Source of the DNA: Kangiella aquimarina DSM 16071
GTDB taxonomy: Bacteria; Pseudomonadota; Gammaproteobacteria; Enterobacterales; Kangiellaceae
Assembly (NCBI RefSeq): GCF_000374105.1
Contig: NZ_KB893650.1
Location: 986,862-1,050,861 of the forward strand
Direction of reading: 5' to 3'
DNA length: 64,000 bases
The translations under genes were made by a program, and so were the position numbers. Positions 1-7,528 of this stretch are shown here, in pieces. Position 1 is the stretch's first letter. Every line of letters starts with the position of its first letter. Under the pieces are notes generated by a model. That model saw only the letters and a program-made list of their open reading frames with translations, did no database searches and had not been told where the DNA came from.

Positions 1-1275
1 CGTGATCATAATGCCAAGGTGGTCGTTGAACTGGAAACAGTAGAAAAGGTTGGCACCATGGCTGATGGTGTTGAATACGTATACTGGTCTTTCGGCGGCA
101 CTGTTCCAGGTAGCTTCATTCGTGTTAAAGAAGGGGATGAGATTGAATTCCACCTCTCTAACCATCCATCTTCTAAAATGCCACACAACATCGATTTACA
201 CGCTGTAACAGGCCCAGGTGGTGGCGCTACTTCTTCATTCACAGCTCCAGGTCATACTTCTACGTTTGCGTTTAAAGCACTAAACCCTGGTTTATATGTT
301 TATCACTGTGCAACTGCGCCAGTTGGTATGCACATTGCTAACGGTATGTACGGTTTGATTTTGGTTGAACCTAAAGAAGGTTTGCCAAAAGTTGATCGCG
401 AGTACTATGTGATGCAGGGCGATTTCTATACTAAAGGTAAGTACGGTGAGCCAGGCTTGCAGCCTTTCGATATGGAAAAAGCGATTAATGAACATGCTGA
501 TTACGTTGTATTTAATGGTGCGGTTGGCAGCTTAACCGGTGATAAATCGCTAAAAGCAGAAGTTGGTGAAACTGTTCGCCTGTATGTCGGTAATGGTGGC
601 CCTAACTTAGTGTCTTCTTTCCACGTAATTGGTGAAATCTTTGATAAAGTTTATGTGGAAGGTGGCAATCTGGTTAACGAAAACATTCAAACCACTTTAG
701 TTCCAGCTGGCGGCTCTGCAATTGTTGAGTTTAAAGTTGAAGTGCCTGGTAATTTAATCTTGGTTGATCACTCTATCTTCCGTGCCTTTAATAAAGGTGC
801 CCTGGGAATGTTAAGCGTCAAAGGTAAAGAAGACAAAACCATTTACTCTGGCAAAATTGACGACCGCATTTATCTTCCAGAAGGTTCAGCGGTACAAAGC
901 GTTGATAAAAAAGTTGAAGTTGTTAAAGCCAGCAATAAGAAAGAGAAAATTGATTTTGGTAAACGTATCTATGATGCGAACTGCATGGCCTGTCACCAGC
1001 CAAATGGTCAAGGCATTCCTGGTGCATTCCCTCCAGTGGCTAAGTCTGACTATCTGAATGCAGACCCTGTAAGAGGTATTGAGGCAATCGTTCATGGCTT
1101 GGAAGGCCCAATCAAAGTTAACGGCGAATCATTCAACAGTGTTATGCCTGCGATGGACTTAACTGATGAGCAGATTGCTAATGTTCTAACTTATGTTCTT
1201 AACAGCTGGGATAATAAAGGTGGTGAAATCACAGTTGAGCAGGTTAAAAAAGTTAGAGCCAATAAACCTCATTAA
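1..1275 (+). CDS. nirK: Copper nitrite reductase with C-terminal cytochrome c domain (5' partial)
   Basis: Reduces nitrite to nitric oxide in the periplasm. The reading frame is open from base 1, so the N-terminus lies outside the window. Seen: cupredoxin domain 1 with the IDLH segment (Asp and His of the type 2 copper/active site) and the type 1 copper motif [11 protein letters not shown]; cupredoxin domain 2 with [12 protein letters not shown], which carries the distal active-site His; then a linker and a haem c domain with CMACH and a distal Met in SVMPAMDL. The cytochrome tail defines the NirK subclass in which electrons can be delivered through a tethered haem. It is followed after 24 bp by a NirV-like gene and then a SCO gene, a common nirK context. 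The family call is secure; only the length and signal peptide are unknown. Confidence 0.95.
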   Translation, partial: RDHNAKVVVELETVEKVGTMADGVEYVYWSFGGTVPGSFIRVKEGDEIEFHLSNHPSSKMPHNIDLHAVTGPGGGATSSFTAPGHTSTFAFKALNPGLYVYHCATAPVGMHIANGMYGLILVEPKEGLPKVDREYYVMQGDFYTKGKYGEPGLQPFDMEKAINEHADYVVFNGAVGSLTGDKSLKAEVGETVRLYVGNGGPNLVSSFHVIGEIFDKVYVEGGNLVNENIQTTLVPAGGSAIVEFKVEVPGNLILVDHSIFRAFNKGALGMLSVKGKEDKTIYSGKIDDRIYLPEGSAVQSVDKKVEVVKASNKKEKIDFGKRIYDANCMACHQPNGQGIPGAFPPVAKSDYLNADPVRGIEAIVHGLEGPIKVNGESFNSVMPAMDLTDEQIANVLTYVLNSWDNKGGEITVEQVKKVRANKPH

Positions 1276-1299
1276 TAACTGTCATCAATAGATAAGACT

Positions 1300-2112
1300 A
1301 TGAACATCAGTCATCTTAAACTTGTAGCGCTATCACTGATTCTCATTGGAGTCAGTGGTAGCTCTTCGTTAATGGCAAAAGCAAATGAAGCCACTTCGCC
1401 TGAAGGTATGAAGCTAGTCAAAGGCGGTGAGTATCGTCCTTTATATATGAGCAAGGATAGCCCTATCCAAACGGTGAGTGACTTTTATCTAGATCAATTC
1501 CCTGTGACCAATAAGCAATTCCAAATGTTTGTTGAGGAAAATCCTGGTTGGAAAAAACAACAGGCACCAAAAGTGTTTGTGGAAAAACAGTATCTGCAGC
1601 ATTGGGCAGAGGATGGATACTCTCAAGAATTAGCAAATAGCCCAGTGACCAATGTGTCCTGGTTTGCAGCAGATGCATATTGTCAGGCGCAGGGCAAACG
1701 TTTACCCCGAGTTAGCGAGTGGGAGCTGGCGGCATTGGCCAGTGAAACTCAGGCAGACGGAAGCGTTGAAAAAGATTACAAGCAAAAGATATTGATGTGG
1801 TACAGCCGCCCCAGTCAGAAACAATTATCAGCTGTAGGTCAGAATGAGCCAAACTATTGGGGCATTTATGATATGCACGGCCTAATCTGGGAGTGGACTG
1901 AGGATTTTAACTCAGCGCTGGTCACTGGTGAATCACGCGGCGACAGCACCATTGATACCAAGTTATTTTGCGCGGGCGGTGCCAGTGGCGCAGTTGACCC
2001 TGGTGACTATGCTGCATTTATGCGATATGGATTTAGAAGTAGCCTGGAAGCTAAATTTACATTACCCAATTTGGGCTTCCGTTGCGCCCAAGATACTGCA
2101 ATGAGTCAGTAA
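1300..2112 (+). CDS. nirV: SUMF1/formylglycine-generating-enzyme-like protein (NirV-like)
   Basis: A 270-aa exported protein of the SUMF1 (FGE-sulfatase) fold. Residues 1-28 form a signal peptide (hydrophobic LKLVALSLILIGVSG). The fold is marked by EGMKLVKGGEY, FYLDQFPVTNKQFQMFV, PVTNVSWFAADAYCQAQGKRLP and the C-terminal YGFRSSL...NLGFRCA. Members beside nirK are called NirV; their role in nitrite reductase maturation is suggested by linkage and is not proven. The Cys pair used by true FGE oxidases is not evident, so catalytic oxidation is doubtful. It starts 24 bp after nirK and ends 11 bp before the SCO gene, so all three are probably co-transcribed. Confidence 0.8.
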   Translation: MNISHLKLVALSLILIGVSGSSSLMAKANEATSPEGMKLVKGGEYRPLYMSKDSPIQTVSDFYLDQFPVTNKQFQMFVEENPGWKKQQAPKVFVEKQYLQHWAEDGYSQELANSPVTNVSWFAADAYCQAQGKRLPRVSEWELAALASETQADGSVEKDYKQKILMWYSRPSQKQLSAVGQNEPNYWGIYDMHGLIWEWTEDFNSALVTGESRGDSTIDTKLFCAGGASGAVDPGDYAAFMRYGFRSSLEAKFTLPNLGFRCAQDTAMSQ

Positions 2113-2123
2113 GCGAGGCAATT

Positions 2124-2696
2124 ATGAAAACATGGTTTCAATTAAGTTGTGTAGCTCTTTTAGCTGCGTTGATAAGTACCGCGAAAGCTGGTGATGAAAT
2201 CCAGGATCTACCTGACGATTCAATCTATCACTTAAATAGCGAATGGATTACGCAGGATGATCAAACTATTAACATTAATTCATTGGCAGGCAAACGTCAG
2301 ATCATTAGCTTGATCTACACACATTGCATGCATACCTGCCCAACCATAGTGGCAACAATGCAGAACATAGAAAAGCAATTACCCGAAGAAGTGTTAGCAA
2401 ATACAGAGTTTGTATTAGTGTCACTAACACCTAACAGTGATACGCCAAAAGTCCTTAAAGAATTTGCTGAAAAAAGAAGGCTCGATCCAAAGAGATGGAC
2501 ATTGCTAACAGGCGATAAACAGGATGTTAGAAGTCTGGCAATGGCACTTAACGTCCGTTACAAAAAAAGTGAAGACAATGAAGTCGCCCACTCAAATGTA
2601 TTTACATTACTTGATGAGAAAGGACGAATCGTATTTCAGGAAGTTGGTGATATTAATAAAGTTGATGAAACAGTAGCTAAAATTGTGAATCGATAA
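2124..2696 (+). CDS. SCO1/SenC-family copper chaperone
   Basis: A 190-aa thioredoxin-fold protein that would deliver copper to periplasmic or membrane cuproenzymes. Seen: signal peptide MKTWFQLSCVALLAALISTAKA, the CxxxC copper site in THCMHTCPT, and the conserved downstream His in EVAHSNVF, which complete the Cys-Cys-His copper ligand set. ATG 2124 is chosen over an in-frame start at 2082 because the longer form overlaps nirV and hides the signal peptide; GAGGCAATT precedes 2124. As the last gene of the nirK cluster, it most likely metallates NirK or a linked cytochrome oxidase. A terminator follows. Confidence 0.88.
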   Translation: MKTWFQLSCVALLAALISTAKAGDEIQDLPDDSIYHLNSEWITQDDQTININSLAGKRQIISLIYTHCMHTCPTIVATMQNIEKQLPEEVLANTEFVLVSLTPNSDTPKVLKEFAEKRRLDPKRWTLLTGDKQDVRSLAMALNVRYKKSEDNEVAHSNVFTLLDEKGRIVFQEVGDINKVDETVAKIVNR

Positions 2697-2732
2697 TTGT
2701 AATAGTGTGAATTTGGAAAATTGAAGATAGAG

Positions 2733-2755
2733 GGCGGACGTTGTTCGCCTTTTTT
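2733..2755 (+). terminator. Rho-independent terminator of the nirK cluster
   Basis: GGCGGA (2733-2738) pairs with TTCGCC (2744-2749) around a 5-nt loop with one G-T pair, followed by TTTTTT. It lies 36 bp after the SCO stop codon. Confidence 0.8.
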
Positions 2756-2932
2756 ATTTGTGCAGTTATCGGATGGGTTTACCCAGGGGGCAGCCCCAAC
2801 GAAGTGTATTTCATAAAACGGATAGGAAATATATGGTGGGAATTGCTCAGACCAGCCAAAGCTGTCAAAAATTGCTCCAGACAATTTTTTGAACACGCTA
2901 CGCGGCTTCTAAATCCGTAATCTATAGCCAAT

Positions 2933-2964
2933 AAAAAACCCCAACTCTTGCGAGTTGAGGTTTT
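2933..2964 (-). terminator. Displaced original terminator of ssrA
   Basis: Read on the minus strand, CCTCAACTC (2960-2952), loop GCAA, GAGTTGGGG (2947-2939), then TTTTTT (2938-2933). The 9-bp stem contains one T-G pair. It sits three bases beyond the stranded copy of the ssrA 3' end, the normal position for the tmRNA terminator, but is now about 6.4 kb from the functional gene. Confidence 0.8.
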
Positions 2965-2967
2965 GTA

Positions 2968-2987
2968 TTGGTGGAGACGGCGGGAAT
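2968..2987. repeat. Left attachment repeat of the integrative element
   Basis: The 20-bp sequence TTGGTGGAGACGGCGGGAAT is identical to 9401-9420, the 3' end of ssrA (acceptor stem, encoded CCA and part of the T arm on the minus strand). At this copy the sequence continues into TCTCCACCAA, making a perfect 11-bp inverted repeat (2967-2977 with 2987-2997). Confidence 0.92.
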
Positions 2988-3271
2988 CTCCACCAATTTA
3001 AATCCTTAATATTTTAATCTCTAACTTATTGAAAAGTATAAATAAAATAATATCTTATTAAATTTAATTGTTTAATCTGTCACACCTATCTGTATAAGTC
3101 AAAAATTATCACTTTTTGTACAAACCTATATATATTATTGAGACACGAAAAAATGTCTCAGTGCTAGGTAGGTGACAGAGACCATCTGGTAACTAGATTC
3201 GTATGTTCATTGAAATGAGCAATGTATTAGTATTGTCTAAAGGAAATATAATAATAATGAGGTATTAATTT
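2988..3271. other. Non-coding left end of the element
   Basis: About 280 bp of AT-rich DNA with no gene. It contains TGTCACACCTAT at 3078-3089, repeated identically at 9317-9328 beside the integrase start (possible arm-type integrase sites), and a 7-bp inverted repeat TGAGACA/TGTCTCA at 3139-3160. Near the right side, ATCTGGTAACT (3184-3194) is repeated at 3957-3967, just after the next gene. Confidence 0.5.
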
Positions 3272-3940
3272 ATGAAGGTGACTAACGACGACTATATAGT
3301 TGACCAATATTACAATTTAAAAAATGAAATTAGCAAAGAAGCAAATATGCTGAATAGGTCAAATAATAACAATAACCAATTAAATGAAAATGAATATATT
3401 ACACCTGAATTCAAATATAAGTATTCTCTATATCATGATGGGTATATGAGAATGCTAAGTGATTATAATCTATCAACAGCTGTAACAATTCAATATTCGA
3501 GGCAGTTAAGCATGAATGAAAGTGATAAGTTGACCAGCGTTATTATCGATCTTATTTCAAAAAAAATGTTTGGTAATCACTATCATCGTGTTAATAGAAA
3601 TAATTTTAGAGGGATTTGTGTTAGAGAAAAAAATGGAGAAGGTAGTAAGTTCCCTGGTAATTATCACTACCATATCGGGTTGAAAGAAAAGCAGGAACAA
3701 TATACATGTGATCTAGAGGGAGCAATGACAAAAACAATTAATGAAGTGATTTATACGGATATCTACAAATTCGCACACATACCGATGAAAGGGTTGTGTA
3801 CGAGCCAAAATCTTGTAAAGGTGCAACCTATGACAAATGAATCTGGGCTTCACCGATATTTTCTAAAAACAACAGAAACCAATATTGAAAATTTCGATAA
3901 TGTTCATTTTATTAATAATGGCAAGTTGTTTTTCAAATAA
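3272..3940 (+). CDS. Hypothetical protein, possible HUH-type endonuclease / Rep-like
   Basis: A 222-aa protein that I do not recognise with certainty. Residues 22-42 are Asn-rich (NRSNNNNNQLNENE). Features recalling single-tyrosine HUH nucleases: a beta strand AVTIQYS (70-76) as motif 1, HYHIGL (132-137) as the metal-binding HUH motif, and RYFLK (195-199) in the position of the catalytic Y-x-x-K. The order and spacing fit small Rep or relaxase-like proteins of phages and satellites. It has no transmembrane segment. A GAGG ten bases upstream supports the ATG. The gene is flanked by the 11-bp direct repeat ATCTGGTAACT. AT-rich codon use marks it as element DNA. It could instead be an unrelated element protein. 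Confidence 0.45.
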   Translation: MKVTNDDYIVDQYYNLKNEISKEANMLNRSNNNNNQLNENEYITPEFKYKYSLYHDGYMRMLSDYNLSTAVTIQYSRQLSMNESDKLTSVIIDLISKKMFGNHYHRVNRNNFRGICVREKNGEGSKFPGNYHYHIGLKEKQEQYTCDLEGAMTKTINEVIYTDIYKFAHIPMKGLCTSQNLVKVQPMTNESGLHRYFLKTTETNIENFDNVHFINNGKLFFK

Positions 3941-4132
3941 CCGTGTTGAGCAAAAAATCTGGTAACTCATTGTTTTCAAATAATAAATATTTAAACAAGA
4001 TTATGATTAAAGAAATAAAAAGATATAATTGTTTGCTTTAAATATCTTTAATATCAATAGGTTACGTGTTTTTTTGTTCCTTTAGGGTTATGTTCAAGTT
4101 AAAATTTCTTTTCTATCTAAAAACTTACAAGA

Positions 4133-4172
4133 TTTAAGACAGGTAATATACAGGTGCTTTACCTGTCTTAAA
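4133..4172. repeat. 13-bp perfect inverted repeat at the recombinase promoter (possible res/crossover site)
   Basis: TTTAAGACAGGTA (4133-4145) and TACCTGTCTTAAA (4160-4172) are exact reverse complements around a 14-nt centre that itself contains another ACAGGT. A further TGTCTTA occurs at 4176-4182. The repeated half-sites immediately upstream of a serine recombinase suggest its binding or crossover sites, or an autoregulatory operator. Confidence 0.6.
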
Positions 4173-4186
4173 ATATGTCTTATAAT
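4158..4186 (+). promoter_or_regulatory. Predicted sigma70 promoter of the serine recombinase
   Basis: TTTACC (4158-4163), 17-bp spacer, TATAAT (4181-4186), 33 bp before the start codon. The -35 element lies inside the right arm of the inverted repeat, so a bound recombinase would block transcription. Confidence 0.6.
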
Positions 4187-4219
4187 ATCTTCTTGCAAAT
4201 TCTAGGAGATATAAGATAT

Positions 4220-4774
4220 ATGAAGATTGGTTATTCAAGAGTTAGCACGCAGGGGCAGGATCTAAAAACACAAATTAATAAATTAACTGATTATGGGTGT
4301 AATAAAGTCTTTAGTGAAAAAATATCTGGTAAATCAACTGAGCAAAGGAAGGAACTGCAAAAAGCACTAGAATTTGTCAGAGAAGGGGATTCCTTGGTTG
4401 TTACCCGATTAGATAGATTGGCTAGGTCAGTAGTGGATCTTGGTCAGATAGCTGAACTTTTGCAATCCAAAGGAGTGAACTTGGTGGTGACTGACCAGTC
4501 AATTGATACGACATCTGCTTCAGGTAAATTGATGTTTTATATGATCTCAGCCTTTGCAGAGTTTGAGAGAGACTTAATTAACGAGAGATGTGCCGAAGGC
4601 AGAGAAAAAGCACTTGCCAACGGGGTTAAATTTGGCCGTAAGAGCAAATTAACACCTAAACAAGTAGATACCCTTAAAAGTGAGTTCAGCTCCTGGGAAG
4701 GCTCAAAAACAGATTTGGCTGAGAAGTATGGTATTTCAAGAGCAAGCTTATATCGGTTAGTTCAGGAAGACTAG
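4220..4774 (+). CDS. Serine recombinase of the resolvase/invertase family
   Basis: A 184-aa site-specific recombinase. The catalytic domain begins MKIGYSRVST (nucleophile Ser9) and includes the LVVTRLDRLARSVVDL arginine cluster and the E helix FYMISAFAEFERDLINER. The C-terminal helix-turn-helix is GSKTDLAEKYGISRASLYRL. Length and layout match small resolvases/invertases of the Tn3/Pin type. ATG 4220 is preferred over an upstream in-frame ATG at 4175: it gives the family's normal N-terminus and is preceded by AGGAGA (4204-4209), while 4175 overlaps the promoter. It probably acts on the inverted repeat at 4133-4172 or resolves multimers of the circular element. Confidence 0.9.
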   Translation: MKIGYSRVSTQGQDLKTQINKLTDYGCNKVFSEKISGKSTEQRKELQKALEFVREGDSLVVTRLDRLARSVVDLGQIAELLQSKGVNLVVTDQSIDTTSASGKLMFYMISAFAEFERDLINERCAEGREKALANGVKFGRKSKLTPKQVDTLKSEFSSWEGSKTDLAEKYGISRASLYRLVQED

Positions 4775-4783
4775 GGTATCAAT

Positions 4784-4948
4784 ATGTACCGAGTTCAATA
4801 TAAAACTCATAACGCAAGTCAGGCATGGATGACAAAAGGAAATTATAGCAGTGAAAGCGAAGCACTTGGTAGTGCATCACGTATTGCAGGGAGGTACTTC
4901 ATGGTTCGAGTTATAAACACTATTGGTTTTGTAATATGGAGTGGATGA
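4784..4948 (+). CDS. Small hypothetical protein (54 aa) downstream of the recombinase
   Basis: ATG nine bases after the recombinase stop codon, so probably co-transcribed. The product begins MYRVQYKTHNASQAWMTKG and ends VINTIGFVIWSG, with a serine/alanine-rich middle (SSESEALGSASRIAG). It looks like a small one-domain beta-alpha-beta protein and has no family I recognise. It is too short for most gene lists. Sense-coding composition and tight spacing are the only support. Confidence 0.45.
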   Translation: MYRVQYKTHNASQAWMTKGNYSSESEALGSASRIAGRYFMVRVINTIGFVIWSG

Positions 4949-5201
4949 TAGGCTGTGAGTAAATATTTGTATTTAGATGCAAACGTTATTATTATCAGTT
5001 CATATATAAATTAATTCTGTATTAAAAGTTATCATTATAGTTAAATTCAGAATTTGACTGCTCACCCATAATTAAATGACTTGGATTAAAAGTGTTAACG
5101 TTTTAGACGATTAACAATCCAACTCATTAAGAAAACAAAATATTTTATAACTGACGGTATGTGATTTCGCAGAAATAGTTATATTAAGGGATATTGTTAA
5201 A

Positions 5202-6254
5202 ATGGCAAAACGCGCGCAAAATAAAAAATTAGCTGAAGCAAAGAAAAATAAAAAAGATGAGTTTTATACTCAACTATCAGATATTGAACGTGAACTTAAA
5301 CATTACAGAAAACACTTTAAAGGAAAAGTGGTTTATTGCAATTGTGATGACCCTAGAATAAGTAATTTTTTCCACTATTTTTCATACAACTTTGAAAAGC
5401 TAGGACTGAAAAAGCTAATAACAACCTGTTATAAAAGTCAAAACATGGATTTATTCAGCAGAAATGAGTCAGAAAAAGCGATTATGCTTGAATACAATGG
5501 TGATAAAAATAGGAATAACATACCAGATGTTGATGAGATTGGGGTTCATCAACTAAAAGGAGATGGAGACTTTAGAAGTGAGGAGTGTATAAAAATACTC
5601 AAGCAAGCAGATATTGTTGTTACAAACCCTCCTTTCTCATTATTTAGAGAATATGTATCTCAGCTTATCGAGCATGACAAAAAATTTATAATTGTTGGAC
5701 ATCAAAATGCAATTAAATACAAAGAAATTTTCCCACTTATAAGAGATAACAGGTTATGGCTAGGTTTTGGTTTTAAAGGTGGGGCAGCGCATTTCATTAA
5801 TAAGCATTATGAAGATTACGCTACTGCAACAGACCGAAAAGAAGGAATGATAAGAGTATCTGGAGTGCACTGGTTTACTAATTTAGATATTAATAAACGG
5901 CATGAGGATTTGATTCTTTATAAGAAATACACCCCCAAAGAGTACCCCAAATATGAAAACTTTGACGCTATTAACGTAGATAAAACTAAAGAAATTCCTT
6001 ATGATTATGCTGGCATGATGGGTGTTCCGATTACATTCATGGATAAGTATAACCCAGACCAATTTGAGATTATTGGAGTTGGAATTGCGAATGCTGGGTT
6101 GGAAATAGGAGTTTTGCCATATAAACCAGAGCATAAGAAGTATAGGAAGGAAGTCCAAAAGCGTGGAGCGGTTGACGGTGATTTATATATGATAGTAAAC
6201 GGAGAAGTAACCGTTCCTTATACCCGAATAATTATTAAGAACAAAAAAATATGA
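5202..6254 (+). CDS. EcoRI-family adenine-specific DNA methyltransferase
   Basis: A 350-aa predicted N6-adenine methyltransferase. Family marks: N-terminal DEFYTQ (19-24), VYCNCDDPRISNFFHYF (44-60) as the SAM-binding region typical of M.EcoRI-like enzymes, and the catalytic TNPPFSLF (141-148). The C-terminal half holds the conserved GVHWFTNLD and PYDYAGMMGVPITF segments seen in this family. It is a solitary-domain enzyme, so specificity must be internal. The stop codon overlaps the next gene's start in ATGA, so expression is coupled to a predicted nuclease instead of the EcoRI endonuclease. The lysine-rich N-terminus is typical of this AT-rich element. An AAGGG lies 11 bases upstream. Confidence 0.9.
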   Translation: MAKRAQNKKLAEAKKNKKDEFYTQLSDIERELKHYRKHFKGKVVYCNCDDPRISNFFHYFSYNFEKLGLKKLITTCYKSQNMDLFSRNESEKAIMLEYNGDKNRNNIPDVDEIGVHQLKGDGDFRSEECIKILKQADIVVTNPPFSLFREYVSQLIEHDKKFIIVGHQNAIKYKEIFPLIRDNRLWLGFGFKGGAAHFINKHYEDYATATDRKEGMIRVSGVHWFTNLDINKRHEDLILYKKYTPKEYPKYENFDAINVDKTKEIPYDYAGMMGVPITFMDKYNPDQFEIIGVGIANAGLEIGVLPYKPEHKKYRKEVQKRGAVDGDLYMIVNGEVTVPYTRIIIKNKKI

Positions 6255-7336
6255 AGATCGAGCTCAAAGAAATTACTGTCCGTGAACTAACTGAAGGATT
6301 CGAGGATAACGAAGAAGCTGGTGTTGTTGGTTACGGTGGAAAACTAGATATCCGGCCTCCATACCAACGAGAGTTCATCTATAAAGATAAACAACGCGAT
6401 GCGGTAATTCATACATTAACAAGAGACTTTCCTTTAAATGTTATGTATTGGGCAGTTCGAGAGGATGGTGGGTATGAAGTTATTGATGGTCAGCAGAGAA
6501 CATTATCAATATGCCAATATGTTAATGGTGATTTTGCATATATGTTCAAATATTTTCACAATCTTAAGGATGATGAAAAAGAGCAAATTCTTAATTATAA
6601 GTTAATGGTTTATATATGTAGTGGCACTGATAGTGAAAAGCTGGACTGGTTTAAAACAATTAACATTGCAGGAGAAAAACTCACAGAACAAGAACTAAGG
6701 AACGCTGTATACTCTGGAACTTGGGTAACAGATGCAAAAAGATACTTCAGTAAAAATGGGTGTCCAGCTTTTCAAATTGGAAGTGACTACTTGGTAGGGA
6801 CCCCAATTAGACAGGACTATCTAGAAACAGCTATAAAATGGATATCTAAAGGTAATATTGAGGTGTATATGTCTAAACACCAGCATGACCCGAATGCTTT
6901 GGCGTTATGGCAATACTTTCAAAATGTAATAACTTGGGTTCAGGGAACCTTTACTAAAAAGCGAACAAAGTTCATGAAGGGTGTAGATTGGGGGGAGCTA
7001 TACAATAAATTCAAAGATGAAGTCTACGATACAAAGAAATTAGAAAATGAAGTTGCAATGCTTATCGCCGATGATGATGTTGAGAAGAAGAAAGGTATAT
7101 ATCCATATGTATTAACGAGAGATGAAAAGCACTTGGGCATAAGAGCTTTTTCGGACTCAATGAAACAAAAAGTATATGAAAAGCAGAAAGGCATCTGTAC
7201 CAGCTGTAAAGAACATTTCGAGATATCAGAAATGGAAGGCGATCATATAACACCTTGGCATGAAGGTGGGAAAACAATTGAAAGTAATTGCCAAATGCTT
7301 TGTAAAGATTGTAACAGGAGAAAATCGGGTAAGTAA
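6251..7336 (+). CDS. DUF262-HNH endonuclease coupled to the methyltransferase
   Basis: A 361-aa two-domain protein. The N-terminal DUF262 (ParB/Srx-like, GmrS-type) domain shows PPYQREFIY (36-44) and IDGQQR (78-83), the residues used for nucleotide binding or hydrolysis in this superfamily. The C-terminal HNH domain has zinc Cys pairs C316/C319 and C351/C354, the DH pair at 331-332, Asn346 and Asn355. Related DUF262-HNH proteins (GmrSD, BrxU, SspE types) are nucleotide-dependent restriction enzymes. It overlaps the methyltransferase by 4 bp, so this is most simply its restriction partner. Whether it cuts unmodified or modified DNA cannot be told from sequence. The gene is intact with no frameshift. 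Confidence 0.88.
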   Translation: MKIELKEITVRELTEGFEDNEEAGVVGYGGKLDIRPPYQREFIYKDKQRDAVIHTLTRDFPLNVMYWAVREDGGYEVIDGQQRTLSICQYVNGDFAYMFKYFHNLKDDEKEQILNYKLMVYICSGTDSEKLDWFKTINIAGEKLTEQELRNAVYSGTWVTDAKRYFSKNGCPAFQIGSDYLVGTPIRQDYLETAIKWISKGNIEVYMSKHQHDPNALALWQYFQNVITWVQGTFTKKRTKFMKGVDWGELYNKFKDEVYDTKKLENEVAMLIADDDVEKKKGIYPYVLTRDEKHLGIRAFSDSMKQKVYEKQKGICTSCKEHFEISEMEGDHITPWHEGGKTIESNCQMLCKDCNRRKSGK

Positions 7337-7528
7337 TAAATCATGAGTTTCTTTTGTATTACATATAAAATTTAATGTAGTAATGATTTTGTAGTCGCCA
7401 GAAAACTAAGGACGATTTATTCTTTGTGGTTTAATTATATCAGAACCGCCATTCCTGTAATTGGCTATGTTATAAGCAAATTACTTGAGAATAAACTATT
7501 TAAACCGTACTTCAGGTTGCTAGCTAAT

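Larger units (their letters stand above)
2697..2967. other. Chromosomal non-coding segment originally downstream of ssrA
   Basis: No credible gene is seen. The segment holds the nirK-cluster terminator near its left end and an ssrA-type terminator at 2933-2964 next to the left attachment repeat. Before insertion of the element it would have directly abutted the 3' end of ssrA. The 86-codon minus-strand frame at 2636-2896 has no start context or family resemblance. Confidence 0.6.

Noticed and set aside
2636-2896. 86-codon minus-strand frame after the SCO gene
   Set aside because: It overlaps the SCO gene end and the nirK-cluster terminator, and has no ribosome site or recognisable fold.
5202-7336. 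Classical EcoRI restriction-modification pair
   Set aside because: The partner is a DUF262-HNH protein; no EcoRI-type PD-(D/E)XK endonuclease motif was found.
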